Source of the DNA: Dioscorea cayenensis subsp. rotundata
Taxonomy: Eukaryota; Streptophyta; Magnoliopsida; Dioscoreales; Dioscoreaceae
Direction of reading: 5' to 3'
Assembly (NCBI RefSeq): GCF_009730915.1
Contig: NC_052475.1
Location: 26,659,016 to 26,723,015 of the forward strand
DNA: 64,000 nt
Under the pieces are notes generated by a model. That model was not told the DNA's origin. It did no database searches and saw nothing but the letters and a program-made list of their open reading frames with translations. This document shows, piece by piece, positions 46,114-59,784 of the stretch. Position numbers and translations under genes: made by a program. Every line of letters starts with the position of its first letter. Position 1 is the first letter of the stretch.

Positions 46114-48959
46114 ATGCCGGCGATGGAGGCCGCCGTCTCCTTGTCCAATCTCTCACGCTCGCCATCCAAGTTTCTCCGGACTACGATCCATACGAGCTCC
46201 CGGAACGCTTCCCAGCATCTCGGTCCTCTCGGGAAATCTCGGGTTCTGAGCCTCTCTGTTCGGCATTCTTGTATTGAAGTATGCCTCCCTTCGCTTACCG
46301 TCCAATTTAATGCAGGAATTACTTGCTTAATGCGTTGATGATTTCTGGAGTTGTAGTTTGTGATTTAGGGTTTGTATGATAACAGGCGAACGTGTTCTCT
46401 GGTTTTGTTGGAACAATTTCTATGGTTTGGATTTCTGGTTGTATTTTAGGGTTTATATCTTAGAGTCATTTTTGGGTAATTTCTATTCATGAGAAAGTGA
46501 ATATGTATATATATATATATATAAAGGAGCTAATATTATGGTTGTATGCCACTAGGAGTGTTTTACCATTTTTTTTTCTTTTCGTAATTAGGATTATATG
46601 ATACATAATATGAAGCACATTCACTTGAATTATCTGTTTTCTGGCACAATGAATATAGAGGCTAATCACTCTTTGAGTAAATTTTTTTTTTTCTTTTAGA
46701 ATCATGGAATATTTCTTAATGTATCCAAAGTTGTTGCACTAAAATGTCATTGTAACATGAATAAGTGAGATATCACAGAATGCTTGTATTTGTTGTGATA
46801 ATAGTTAAAACTACAATGTTTCCTTTCAAAAACAGTACTCTAAACACAAGCACCAAATGAGTATTTAGTCACTTATGGTCTGGTCTTGAAACACTTATCA
46901 TGTTATCATCCATAGCTTCTTTTGTTTTACCTCTCTAGAACTCGGTAAGTCTCTTGAGTTGGTTCATGCTCAAACCAAATTATTTCTCAAGATAAAACCT
47001 GTAATACATTTCGGTGATTTGTGCAAGAGAATTGAATGCTTTTGTGACATTTAAGTTGGTTTTTCAAGGTAAAGAGGGTTAATTATCGGCCTCCTGGGAC
47101 TCAGCACAACCTATTGAATGATGTTAGCTTTTCCCTTCCAGAGAAAAGGTATAGAATAGTTATGACGTAAATTATTAGTAAGCTATAAATATCATTAAAG
47201 CCTATGATTTTATCAATGCCTCTTGATAGATTGATATGTCTTCTGTTTCCTGCAGCTTTGGCTTGATTTTTGGACGAAGTGGTAGTGGTAAAACCACTCT
47301 GTTGCAGGTTTTCTTTCAATGCGTATCTTTTTCAATGACAGCTTCTTGCTAAGTTTACTTCCTACTAAGTTTATTTCCTTTATCTGTTGCAGCTTCTTGC
47401 TGGACTTTCAAAGCCTACATCAGGCTCAATTTATGTTCAGAGATATGGAACAGATGGAAATGCAAACTCTTCTCCTGAGAGTTTGTCATCAGAAAGGGTG
47501 GGCATTGTCTTTCAATTTCCTGAGAGGTGTGGATAACTTCCTTTCATTTTGTTAACTTTATTAACCCTGGATGAGAGCCATCAAAGTTTTCAGTTTTACA
47601 GATAGAGTTGGAATTGTTTTCAACTTCCTGCTAGACACTGACTGTTACCTTTGATCCCATAAGTTTTAACTTATTGTAGATCAACAACCCCAATGCCTGC
47701 CCTTTAGTTAAACAAGCAAATCATTCAATGTGGACCCTTGGAGAGACACTAATGATAAGATGAGCAAAATGCCAATCAAATTGGACACAGTTTGGTTGTT
47801 ACAAACCATTGTTGGGTTGGCTTTGGTGGAGTGTCTTCTTCTAACTAGGTGGAAATTTGTGCAATTGGATAGTTTCTGACATATATGATGCTAATACAGT
47901 TGCAAAATACATGTCAGAACATATTGGCAACTTCATTCAGTAAGAAAACTTTAAAATGTTGTCCTGATTATGGTTTTTTTTTCTTATTCTGTTAAAAGAT
48001 AACTGTAGTTTGGGAAATTTCCTGGTTCTACATGAAATTTGGTTTTCTTAGTTATTATATACAACTAGTGAATTGATAGTGGCAGTAGTTTCTAGGTACT
48101 TTTTGGCGGATACTGTACTTGAGGAAGTAACCTTTGGGTGGCCAAGGCAGAAGGCAGATCTTGCCATGAGACAACGACTTGCTCTGAATCTCCAGTATGC
48201 GATCAACTCAGTACGCAATCTCCAGCAAGCATTTCTCTGCAGTTTGAAACCATTTCTATTCTCTGTTTATCTGTCATTCATATACTTGTATCATAAGCTG
48301 AAGTTATTAGTCATTTATTTCAGGCTGGATTGAATACAATTCCCTTGGATGAAGACCCACATTCTTTAAGTGGTGGCTATAAGAGACGCCTAGCCTTGGC
48401 AATTCAATTAGTAATAATTTATTACAGTCACTGGTACATATGTCTGTGTTCACCAGCATTGCAGTTTTGATCTCTAAAAGTCTTTTGCAGGTTCAAAAGC
48501 CAGATCTTCTTTTGTTAGATGAGCCTCTTGCAGGCCTTGGTATGTGCTTAAAATATACTTATTTCTTTCTGTTGCAGCTTTGACTTGCAGTAACTTAAAT
48601 CTTGAAACATTTTTTTATAGTTGCTTTTTCTTTGGATGAATGATAGCTCATTATGTTCCAGTTTTGTGAGTCTAGATTGGAAAGCTCGTGCGGATGTGGT
48701 CAAGCTGCTAAAGCATTTAAAGAAAGAGCTAACTTTGCTTGTTGTGAGCCATGACCTTAAGTATATATATTCCCCCATCTCGCATTCCCCGACTTTCCCA
48801 CAAAGAAAACAATTTCAGTTTTTCTGTTCTCAGAGTGATTCATTGAATTTCTGCTGATTTTGGCAAATAAAAAACTGCAGGGAACTCTCAGATTTGGTAG
48901 ATAGATCATGGAGAATGGAAATGGGAGGAGTCCTGAAAGAGGAACCTTTGCCAATCTGA
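46114..48959 (+). CDS. ABCI11: ABC transporter I family member 11, chloroplast-type ATPase subunit, nine exons
   Basis: Exons: 46114-46278, 47069-47148, 47256-47307, 47393-47526, 48096-48210, 48324-48410, 48491-48539, 48676-48760, 48881-48959. All phases agree, giving 281 residues. The first 55 residues are rich in Ser/Thr/Arg and poor in acids, like a plastid transit peptide. The ATPase core has Walker A GRSGSGKTT (88-96), Q-loop VFQFPER (about 138-144), the signature LSGGYKRRLALA (197-208), Walker B LLLLDE (217-222) and the H-loop VVSHD (250-254). Sequence around FGWPRQK and DWKARADV is characteristic of plant ABCI11/NAP14, a stand-alone nucleotide-binding subunit implicated in plastid transition-metal balance. 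It carries no membrane domain and must work with partners. The gene converges on the sphingosine-1-phosphate lyase gene; the stop codons are about 390 bp apart. Confidence 0.93.
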
Positions 48960-49350
48960 AGTTCTACTCATCAAACAGGAATTCAATCAAAGAATGTATC
49001 ATCGCAGTGCTAGGAGCCTCAATATTGTGCATTTTTTTCTGTGACAAAATTGAGTTCAGTACCATTGCACATATTTGTGAAATAAGAAATGAAAATCAAT
49101 TGTCAGCACATGAGACAATCAGTTATGTTGTGTAATGTCCCATGATATTAATGATACGTTTTTCATAATGTTACCTGAAACATGTAAGTGAATGAAATCA
49201 TCTTGCTAAATAAATATAATTGCACATGGCGGACATTATATGGGACATATATAAAAATTCACTAATCATGGGCAAATAGATCTTCAATGAGAATTGGATG
49301 AAAAGATTACAAAAGTAAAGTTTGGGTATCAAGACGCCTCCAGAAAAGAG

Positions 49351-52300
49351 CTAGCAAGAGTTGTCCATGAATTCTACCAAGAGATCCCGTACAATGCCTC
49401 TATCCGGCATCTTCCCTGCTGCACCATAGATTGGAGCAGAACCCCCGCTAATCGGACCGGGGTTTTCTTTAACCTAATTTGGTCAAACCAAAAAAGTGAG
49501 AAAATTAAATTGCAAGGAAATATTTCAAAAATAACTTGTAAAAAGGCACCCACTGTTTTCGCCGACTCCTTAAGATCTCTCAGGAAGTCTTCAAAAACTG
49601 GAACATGCTGAAGGGTCACACAGATATGGAGGCTGGAGAAAAATGATCAGTTATTGTGTTTTGACAGGTTGGTGAAAGTAAAACATTAATAATCAAACCT
49701 ACCTGTCAGGTCTTTGCATGGCATTTAAGTGCCAGCCTTTTGATGACATTTGATCATTGACTTCGAAAATATTAACATCATTGGAACCGAAAGCAACAAC
49801 TGTCATGTGCGGTTTTCCAATTACAAACAGCCCTTGTATCTCCTCAATCCTGTGATGATTAGAAATTGTAAGCAATAGGCAGACATTGTTTAAGACCTGT
49901 ACACAGAAGAAAGTTAATTACCCTTTCTGTATGTTTTTCGATGCTTCCATGATCTTTTTTGTATTCTCCAGGTATCCTGAAAGAAGGAATAGCCTAGTGT
50001 GACAGGAAGAATGAAGATAAAAAAAGGACTTCGTTTTTCAAAAAATGGTAATTGGAATGCCATGATTGTTACCAGGAAGCCCCAGTGACATCATCGCCCC
50101 CCAAGCCCCCGCAATAAGCCCACCAGGTCTGCTTCCAGCCACAGTAGGCGAAACATACAGCCCACCTGACCATTCTGTGACTGCAAGAATCCAGACGATG
50201 AACGGAGTGACAAAAGCCAAGATTGTTGATAATTGCACAGCTTATTTTTAGCAGTTAACACTGTTGCTTGAAAATCTCAATAAGCATGTAGTTGGATGTT
50301 TTTAAGCATTTCAGAGTTTACTCATAGAACCATTGCTAGAAAATGCTTGGGAGAAATTTCTGACTACATTCCAATACATAAGCATAGCAAGAGATATATC
50401 CAGCCTTGATATTGATGTCTAATTGTGTAAATACATGACAATTTTGGTTTGGCAGGTTACAATGATGCCTTGGTTTTTAAAAATGATGCCAGCTTAATAT
50501 TTTTGGGAGACTAACAGGTGTGTTATAATGATCTCTTCAGAGTGTAAATATACACATTTCAAATAAATGCATTTGAAAGCATGCTTCCACTATGCAAGGG
50601 ACACATATTAACAAAAAAAAAAAAAACAGTACATATTAATAAAAACTAACAGTAAATAAAATAAATAAGAACTCATTATGGTACAATATTGATATTCATT
50701 TCATATGAATGTTTAAAGAAAATACTTAATCACAGAAATCAAAGAAATGGTTGCATATAGCATCACTGAAATTTTAAAAACACATACCAGCTACAAATTG
50801 GTGCTGTTGTGGAGATGGAAGAGGAACAAGCCGCACAACAACCACAGAGATTAAAAAGTATTAGCACCTAATCACTAAAGATGAGGTAAGAAAGATAACG
50901 CATGTAAGAAGAATAAAAAAGATGCTTGTTCCTTTAGCAAGAGAATGCTAGCATTTTTTATTTTTTAAGCATTGGGGCATGTTCTCACAACCATTACAAG
51001 TAAGAAATGTGGGTATTGTCGAGTTTTGCCATTTATTGAAGTTAGAAAAGAAGATGGTATACATAAGGCTTGCCAGTAGCTACAACACAAGCAGGTACAA
51101 TCTATTGGAATACTTGAAAGAATTTAAATCCCAAATAGCCGAGAAGGTAAATCAGAAGTTTATACATAATTAAAGAAAGCCTAAAAAGTGTTTCCAGAAG
51201 CTAAGAAAAGTCTGCAGGTGCTTTTACCAGACAGAAGCTTAAGTCAAACAAGAACAAATCCATAGTAAAAACAGAACCAGGGAAAGGAGTTATGATGTCA
51301 AATATCAAATACATAAAAATAGATTCAAATATCTGAGAACTCAAATGCAATCATTATCTATAGAAGTTAGCTCAGATGCTTCCCAACCAAAGAAGATATT
51401 ACAGAATCTTCAACAAATGCTATAATACCTTCCTAATTTCATGATTCCTGTAAAGAACTATACTTGTGCCCTTGGGAGCCAGTCCATATTTGTGAACATC
51501 TGTTGAAATTGATGTAACACCTTTGACAGAAAAGTCGAAAGGTGGAATTGAATACCTACATTTAAAAGAAAATAATCAGAAGTGCTCATAAAAGACGAAT
51601 AGACTGCAGCAAGCCAAGCTAATAAAATGTCACACATAGACATGAGCAATCCATTCAAAAACGAACTTGACAAGAGACAGTAATTTAAAAAAATTAAAAT
51701 TAAAAATCAATCCACTAAAGATACTGGAATATATGCAGAAATAAGACCGCAAATAGAATTAGCGCAAATAATATGAAATTCATCCACCATTGACCAATAT
51801 AATAATTAACAATAAATATATCATTTCATGGAATTTGACAATAAGAAAAAGAACCAAAGAGTTACATATTCAGGTTAATCTGCATGGTAGAATGACTGGA
51901 ATTCTTGCATTTTGTTTGAAAGCCTGAGTAATCAGGCTATTACAGAAGTTATTTACATCTAATTTATGGCCCTCCCATGTTGGCATGGATATATGTATCA
52001 TTAGGCTAACTTTCTACACCAACTGCTTTCATCCAGAAAATAAGAATGGTTCCTTAAGGGAAACCTCAGAAATATTAACAATCTCAACAACCTATAGAGA
52101 CCCAGCATTCTTGAAAAGTTTAGTCTTTAGTGGAATTGCACCAATGTGCAAGTTATCAGACTCATAACAGCAAGATAGACTTAGGCCACCAAGACAAAGG
52201 TCAACATGGAAAATCAAGAAATCACAATACAACTTAACATACCCAAGCTGGCGAGCAAAAGGCAAAACAAAGCCACCAAGACAAAGGTCGACATGGAAGC

Positions 52301-55055
52301 AAACACCATAACTTGATGCCAGTTCCCCAAGCTCCTGCATATAGATCATAAGGATAGGCGCGCATGACTACTTGTGAAGAAAAAGATCAACTAAAATAAA
52401 TTACAGCAGGACAAATTCACATGACATTTGCTATAAAAATAAGGGTGAAATGGCATACTTCAATAGGATCAATAATCCCATGAGGATATCCTGGAGCAGA
52501 TCCAACAATCTGGCAAAATTAGAAAATATGTTGGTTATTGGTAGGAATTACAAGTTGACAAGAATGCAGCCAAATAATGGCATTTGGAAATCCAAGCGCA
52601 GATATAACAATCTGCATTGTAGAAAGCATGCAGCTTGAACTCTAAAACTCTCACAAAACTATAACAATTTGGCCAACCCTTTACCAATACTTTACAATTT
52701 CTAAGAATGGCATAGGCAGAGACACTTGGTCATTCATCATTTCAACTTTATGTTTTGAGCCAGAATCCATTAACTGAAAAGACCAAAATTTCTAATTGCC
52801 AATCAGTGTGACTCAAACTACAAAATGGGCCATAAAACATATAGCTCACCAGAAAATCTTAAGAATATGACAGACAAGTCTCAAACATTTGATGATAGTG
52901 CTCAAAAGATTCTTCAATAGAAATGCCTCCTGAAATTTATTATCATTGCTTTACATTTGTTTAAAAACCAATTGTAGATAGAAATATTTCAATAACTGTC
53001 AAGACTTGTCCCTGTTATGCATTTGCATAAATTATTACAAGAGTCAACCTGTGCAAATAAAAAAATTTCAAAAAATCAAACAATCACATCTTATAGCTTA
53101 TATGGCAAGCAAACACAAAGATAACACACACAAACAAATGAGTCTGCATAACACCCATGGGTTGATAATCTGAAACAGGTATTGGCACTATTGTCATTAT
53201 TTCAAAGCTTCAGGTTCTAAATCAATCAGGTTGAAAATAGAAATGACCAAGCAATACATCTCCATGTTGATAAAGAAAAGCTTGCTTACCAAAATAGTGT
53301 TATTATTAATACATCGTCTAATCCCTTTCACATCTGCAACAAATTCTTTGTTTACAGGCACACGGCAAACCTTAATATTAAGGTATTGTGCAGCTTTGTC
53401 ATATGCAGGATGTGCAGACTCTGGAATTATCCTGAAAATAAAAAGAAAAGAAATATCACATTGAACAAACTTCGGCATCAGCAGCATAGAAGTATAGAGG
53501 ACAGTGTAGCAAATCTAACATTTCTGGTTTTTTAATTCCTCTTTTTGCTTTCATATAATCGCGTGATGTTTTCACAGCCAAAATGATGCTTTCAGTCCCT
53601 CCAGAAGTCATGTTGCCACATATTTGTCCCCCAGAGGATTTCTCTTTGCTGCCAAGAAGTGCAGCTGCCATCGCAACGACCTCTGACTCAAACCGTACAA
53701 CACTTTTAAATACATCCGGATGCAATGGATTAGTGTGTGAAAACCTGAAATGGCATGATCACTGTGACAACCATTTGAACTTGCAAAAGACAGTAATAAG
53801 AGAAGGGAATATTGAATGTCATGAACATGAATGCCCTAGAAAACAACAGATCCATGTTGCATCAAATAAAAGGCCTTACAATGAATAGGCCTCATTTGTC
53901 AGTGAAAAATGGCCCTCTGACTGACTTCCACCAATATAGCTGCAATACATACATCATAGTCAATGTCAAAACATTCAATGCTCATAAATCATTTCAAAAT
54001 GGTTCTCAACCATAACTAGTCTGAGACAGACATTGCTAAACATACACTGTTCCAGAGCATTTGCCTTGCCAAACGCCATCCTTATTTTTCGCATCTCCCA
54101 AATACTCAATAACCTCTCTTCCAAGCCCAATATCTGGCAACTCAGTTCTCCAGCCATCCTTGGACCCACTCCTGGCCTGTAATTGCTCCACTACCTAACA
54201 TATATTTCAGATTAAGTTTATTAACAAACCTCATTCATTTAAATGTACAATCAGTACAGGAAATAGAAAAAGGAGAAAGCATTTCAGTTTTGCCATAAAT
54301 CATCCTTCAAGAATGTACAAGTATCAAGTACTCTTGCAACAGGAGTCCTTCAAATATACATATAATCTAAAGCACTAGGTTTTCAACAATAACCAACAAA
54401 AACAGCTCAAGACTAATCATCCAGCAAGAACAACACATTATACTGAGCATCTAAAACAGACCCAAAAAAAAAAAGCCACTGTGTTGTGGAAAATAGCAAT
54501 TTCAACCTTTGAATTGAAAACCTCAATTCAGGGTACACATGCCAAAGCTAACATTAAACAAACTTATCTAATCCTTCAAATAGGATCATATGCATATGTA
54601 AGCAACAATCTAATTATCAAAACAGATTCATATAGATCAAAGAACACTACAGCCTTTCCACTCCCTTGCACCACTCACACCAAACCTCCATCAATCAAAG
54701 AAGAAAACTCATAACAAAGAACAATCACCAACCTTTTTCTTCTCAGATTCAATGTAACTATTCACTCCAGGAATCAACCTGCTCAACAAACCAAAACATC
54801 TCCAACAAAAATTAATCCACGAAACGAAATTAAATCAAACCAAATACAATAAAATCCAAGAACTCACTTTACAGCACCCATACCAAACCCTAGAACCACC
54901 CCTTTGATTCCCTTCTCCTGAAGAAGACATACGATCGAATGGAGAACCTTGGCGACGAGCAACGCAAGCAAGGGCCCAACAACGAGCACGATCGGCTCAT
55001 ACTGCGATAGGAGCGAGTTCGCCGAGCTCCGGTAGCGAGCGATGCAGGCCTCCAT
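49351..55055 (-). CDS. DPL1: Sphingosine-1-phosphate lyase (PLP-dependent), 15 exons, complete
   Basis: Exons in coding order: 55055-54868, 54778-54733, 54194-54046, 53939-53880, 53744-53520, 53431-53290, 52509-52459, 52334-52243, 51555-51429, 50803-50788, 50180-50073, 49976-49922, 49849-49703, 49632-49554, 49473-49351. They total 1608 nt in consistent phase, giving 535 residues, close to the family's usual 540. One membrane segment lies near residues 20-41 ([20 protein letters not shown]), placing it in the ER membrane facing the cytosol. The PLP fold follows: [63 protein letters not shown] with Lys340 as the cofactor-binding lysine, and [20 protein letters not shown]. It cleaves long-chain base phosphates to phosphoethanolamine and a fatty aldehyde, the exit step of sphingolipid breakdown. 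Exon 10 is only 16 nt. The start ATG is the second in frame, chosen because it precedes the family-like N-terminus. Confidence 0.95.
52184..52298 (-). repeat. 27-bp direct repeat: part of exon 8 copied into the adjacent intron
   Basis: GCCACCAAGACAAAGGTC then (A/G)ACATGGA occurs at 52184-52210 inside the intron and at 52272-52298 inside exon 8, where it encodes FHVDLCLGG near the PLP pocket. The offset is 88 bp. Splice sites of exon 8 are unaffected. Confidence 0.8.
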
Positions 55056-57390
55056 CTCCGGCGAGAAGCAACCAAAGAGTGGCGAACAGAGCAATGAACG
55101 GAATATTTTATCGGATGAGGGAAACGAAGACCAGAATCGGGAAACGGTTTCCCATTTGCACCGTCCTTGTTGATTCTTTTGACGTTGCTTTCACGAGTCC
55201 GGTTTCTCAACACTTGCGGTGTGATTACCGCCCTCCTTCCCAAATAGTTTACCGGATCTCGAAGAAGGATCCGAATCAAATCATGTTCTCTTACTTATTA
55301 AACGATAATTGAACTATTAAAAAAAGTCTTTATGTATATATATATAGTGGATTTTTATTTAAAAAATTGTAGTCAAATGTTTGGTTAATAAAGCCTTTGT
55401 CATATTTTTCATGAATTTTGATTAATTTTAAAACTAATATAATTTTAGATGAAAAAAATGTAATGCTATGAAATGCTACAGTGAAATTAAATGACTGCAA
55501 TAAATATTTTTATAATATTCATGTGCTAAAGTGATATATATATATATATATACAATTGAAAAACAAATAATAGATTCTTTTATAATAATTAAAATTCTGA
55601 AAAAAATAGTATCAAGATAAAATGTAAGTGATGGAAAATATATATAATTTAAAATATCAATAAAAATTACCTCATTAATAGAAAATCAATTTATTTTTTA
55701 TTTTTTATAAAAAACTTTGTGATATGAAACTTTTTATATTTACTTATAATTAATATTTTGATTAAAAATTTTATATTTTGACGAACAACGCTTTAATTTA
55801 TTAGAACCAAGTTTTTTATACTCTGTCATATAAAATGAGAATACATGGTCACCTGGTTTATTCACATTCATTAAAAAAAAATTGGTGTTAATAGTTTATA
55901 TTTCATTAAAATAACAATAAACTAATGTGAACTATTGGATATTTTATTAATAACATGGCATATTAACACATTCCATATATTAAATGTTTCAGATATTATA
56001 TATGTCAATCACCAAAGTCTGGCATTGTATTATGTAGACCAACTAATTTAATTTCATTCATAATATTGGATCACGGGTCCGGATCCGAAATACAAAGGGC
56101 CTTCTTTTTACTCACCGCGGGTGATTGGAACACTCATGGGTTTCAATTTGCTCACACGCTCTTCCTACTTGCTTTTTCTAAATTGTTAATTTCGTGTCTT
56201 AATCCAATAAATGTTATCACCAATAATCCCTATTTATTAACATATACTCTTGTTTTTTTTATCATATTTATTAGAGCGAAAATTTTCCATTTTGTCATTT
56301 TACTAATTAGCGAAATAACCAAAAAAAAAATAACTCTTTTATACGTTACATTTTTTGGAATTATATAACAAAATATACTAATATAATTATTTTTTATTTG
56401 TTACTTAACTTCATATTTTAGAATATTTTGTTGGGATATCAACACAAACTACTATGCTTTTAATAGTGTGAATGATAAGAGGCTATATTTTTGACAGCTT
56501 GTTTTGGAATTGGTCAGCTTGTGGAACACCTAAATTATTGAGGTCATTTAATTGGTTGTTGAGCTAACAAGCCATTAGAAGTAATAATTCCATTATATAA
56601 GTACAAGCTTGATTTTAATTGTAAATTGTGTGGATACCTTTTCTTCTCATTATTTTAAATGAATTTATTCTTATATCCAAGTTTTGTGTAACATATATCA
56701 AATGTACAACTAAAGTATGATTGATTATTTACTAGTGATGTCAATTGGTTTTTTTGTGGAGACATCGTTTGAAACAACTTTTAATTATTTATTTTTAATA
56801 TTTTCCTTATGTCCACATAGGTTTAGTGGTCGAGATTTATGATATGTGAATTATTATTGTAACTTTCCCGTTGAAACTTTCAATTTTAAGATTAATTGAG
56901 AATTTCGATTTGAGGTGTCATATTTATAGTTACATTAGAACGAGGATTAGAATTTGTAAAACTGTGTTAATGCCATGTTGCTCTTAAGTTTTTAATTTAT
57001 GCATAACATTTACACTATTGTGCAATTTTGATGCATACTGTTTATTACTTACATATAATAGTGTTGGGGATTGGATGACTGTAATAATGAGAACCCACAA
57101 TGATGTTTGAGTTTTTCAACGAAGTTTATGTTCACAGTTCATGTCTATGTATATTGTAGTAGCATTGTTTATATATATTGTTCACATATATGATCTTCTA
57201 TACGGGTGCATTCCAGTTAGCCCTCATGATTCTCTAGATGTCTTGTGTGGCTTCTTGTGCGAGCACACACTTCCCCACACAATTTTTTGGACATGATATG
57301 CATCTTCATATACGGTTGTGAGCTTGTATGCTTGCACGTATGTTTCCCTAAACCTTCAAATAAAGCTCTAAAAACACTTCAAACCCTCTT
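55056..57390. other. Intergenic DNA upstream of the lyase gene
   Basis: The first 200 bases or so are the lyase 5' UTR and promoter. The rest is AT-rich with (AT)n at 55534-55551. No gene is recognised. Confidence 0.5.
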
Positions 57391-57393
57391 TAG

Positions 57394-57640
57394 TGTTAGA
57401 ATGTGATATAAACCAGCAAAACAAGCTAACAACATGATTTTAACATGAAAAGCCCTTTAACATTGAAGAGAAAAATCACGGAACTCCTAAAACCTCTTAA
57501 CCATTTCACTATATCAACAATGAGATAACAAGAGGGTTTTCTCTAGATACAACTAGAGGTTAATAACAAAAAGCATAACAAGTCAAGAATTTACTCTCAA
57601 CAACACACACCATTACTCAAAGATGGATAATAATGATAAT
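57394..57640 (-). mobile_element. LTR-like relict of a Ty1/copia-type element, fossil
   Basis: Read on the minus strand, the stretch contains GGAGTTCCGTGATTTTTCTC, AAAGGGCTTTTCATGTTAAA and TGGTTTATATCACATTCTAA followed by CA, the typical 3' part of plant copia LTRs. The TG...CA convention puts one border at TGTTAGAATG (57394). The far border is not clear and the length given is approximate. No internal domain is visible. An old, partial copy. Confidence 0.4.
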
Positions 57641-58334
57641 AACATCAAAAAAAGATCAAATCAAGTAGGTTATGAGAGCTGGCAGCAAGGTTTCACCACT
57701 CTAAATCTGGGCACGAAATCCAGTACTATTTTGCCGTCCGATCATCTTACTTGCTCTAACCTTCTTGCTTCTCTTCATCTTCTCAGTTTCATACCCTCTT
57801 TCTTGTTTCTTTTTTCCTCACTCTCTCACTTGGTTTTCATTAGCTTAGTAAAATGGTCACTTTGCCATCAAGTAGCTCCATAGTTGATGTAGTTTTTTTT
57901 TTTTGTTTAATTTAAGTAATGTGCTGAAGCCCAATTTTATTGCTAGCTCACAAATGGACTGAAGCCCAACAAATAGTTTATTATTTTTATATAAAAGTCT
58001 ATTGCTTTCATAAAACAATTTTTTTCTATGATATATTTAGTGGGATACTAATATTTAATTATGGTTGTTTTTCTCAACCCCTCATTGTTTATACCCACAC
58101 ATGGGTGAACAACCCCATGCACGCTTCTTTTCCTTCGTCTGGTGTTTACCGAAGTATTGATTCTATCTGTTAAAGTTTTTAAGAATAAAGAACATTTTGA
58201 GCATGAGTTGGCTTGATATACACTATTAAGAACAATTATTATTCATCTTTTTAAAAGAATGACAAGCAATGTGTTAGTGCCTCATGTAACGCAAGGGTTT
58301 TATGCAGCATGTATGTTCATACCTAATGCAAAGT

Positions 58335-58377
<43 letters not shown>

Positions 58378-58400
58378 CCCTCTACGCTCACAGCCCCTAT
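57641..58400. other. Non-coding interval
   Basis: Includes an (AAT)n microsatellite at 58337-58374. Open frames here are artefacts of simple repeats. Confidence 0.5.
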
Positions 58401-58419
58401 GGCATCCATCTATTCAATC

Positions 58420-59190
58420 ATACTTCATTGAATAAAATTATCAAAATAAATTCAAAATATTCACCTAAAAAATATAAATTTTTGATCAATTTTTTTTTTT
58501 TTTTGATAAAAGCGACACGCACCAAATTTAAAAACATATAAATATATAAAAATATATTAGTTACGGTGTAATAATCCACAAGTTAATTACAATTGAATTA
58601 GCCCACAATTTAAAAGAATATATATAAATTTTCATCTCACATGTGTGTACATTTATTGTAAAAAAAATAAGGAAAAATCTCTCATTTATAACTTTTTTTC
58701 ATTCTTCTAAAAATATGTACCTTGATAATTAGAGTCTACATAAAAATAACTTTCACTTAAAAATAAAATAAAAAATCATCTCTAATCAATGGTACTTTTG
58801 AAGCAAAGGACATGCCCAACCACGTGAATCAAGCCTCTGAAAGCATGATGATGTTCCCATTGATTCATGACATCCTGATTTCAATCCTTTTCAATCCCTT
58901 CAAATGTTTTTTAGCCCATTGTCTCATCATCTTAATTTTCTGTGGGATGTGTTTTCTGTCTGCTAAATTCTTGTGTGCTAATAAATTCTTTTGTCTTGAC
59001 TCTTCATCCTTTGCATGCATCACAGGATCATCAAGTTGGTACTTGGTAGTTCTTTATTATTTTAAATTTAATATTTTTTTAATCGACAGAAAATGGAGTA
59101 AGTAAGCAAAGTTCGATTTTTTTGTGTATTTTGAAGTTATGTAGACTGTAGAGTTCTAGATTCTATTAATTGAGTTTGTAGAGTTTAATT
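58420..59190 (+). repeat. Duplicated copy of the dehydrogenase gene's 5' region (copy 1, no coding part)
   Basis: Matches 59785-60720 in the same order. Shared blocks are CATTGAAT(A/G)AAATTAT, AATATAAATTTTTGA, AACAATGGTA-type, CATGAATCAAG-type, CTGATTTCAATCCTTTTCAA, GTCTCATCATCTT, GTGTGCTAAATTCTTGTGTG, CTTTTGCATGCATC-type and TTCTAGATTCTATTAATTGA. The offset is about 1.36-1.55 kb. Copy 2 ends at the start codon of the short-chain dehydrogenase. Copy 1 has no coding exon after it, so it is a duplicated promoter/leader. Confidence 0.75.
58486..58515 (-). repeat. End fragment of the 12856-type short interspersed element
   Basis: A T-run followed by GATAAAAGCGACACGC resembles the right end of the 200-bp element at 12856-13055 read backwards (TTTTTTGATAAAAAGCGC). 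Only the end is present. Confidence 0.35.
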
Positions 59191-59784
59191 AATTATTAGT
59201 TTATTACCCCTACAATGATAAAGGCATAGTTCATTTTCCTTCTAAATCAAAAGTAGAGGGTTTAGCTTATTTTTAATGCAGTAGTTGGACTACGGTTCTA
59301 CCCATACACATAACGAAAAGAAAGAAATTTAAGATAAAAATAACATGTTTTTATGTTATTTTTTTTATTATCATATATCTTAAGTCACAAAACTAATTAT
59401 TACATAAACAAGAGTTTTTGAGCATTACACCTAGCAATTCTGAAAATAACAACTTTGATTAAAAAAATAAACACAAATTTAATAGCACTGGTAACTCTAA
59501 AAATACATGATAATTAAATTTATTTTCAAGCAATTCATTATAAAGATATTTTTGAAAACATTAAAAAGTCGAAGGGATTTTAAAAAACATTTACACTCAT
59601 CAATTCCAAAGCTAATGACTTTGAATACGAATAAAAAAGAGTTTGAATAGAAAAGAATATTGCTTTAATATTATTTTTTTATATTTTTTTTTAATTAATA
59701 TGAATAAGTTATGGACTCTAAGAGAAAATTACTATATTTAAATCTATCTTATCCCATATTGCCTGACATTTTATCTCTGCATAA

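Noticed and set aside
58302-58541. 79-codon frame with a run of asparagines
   Set aside because: The run is the (AAT)n microsatellite read in frame; it is not a gene.
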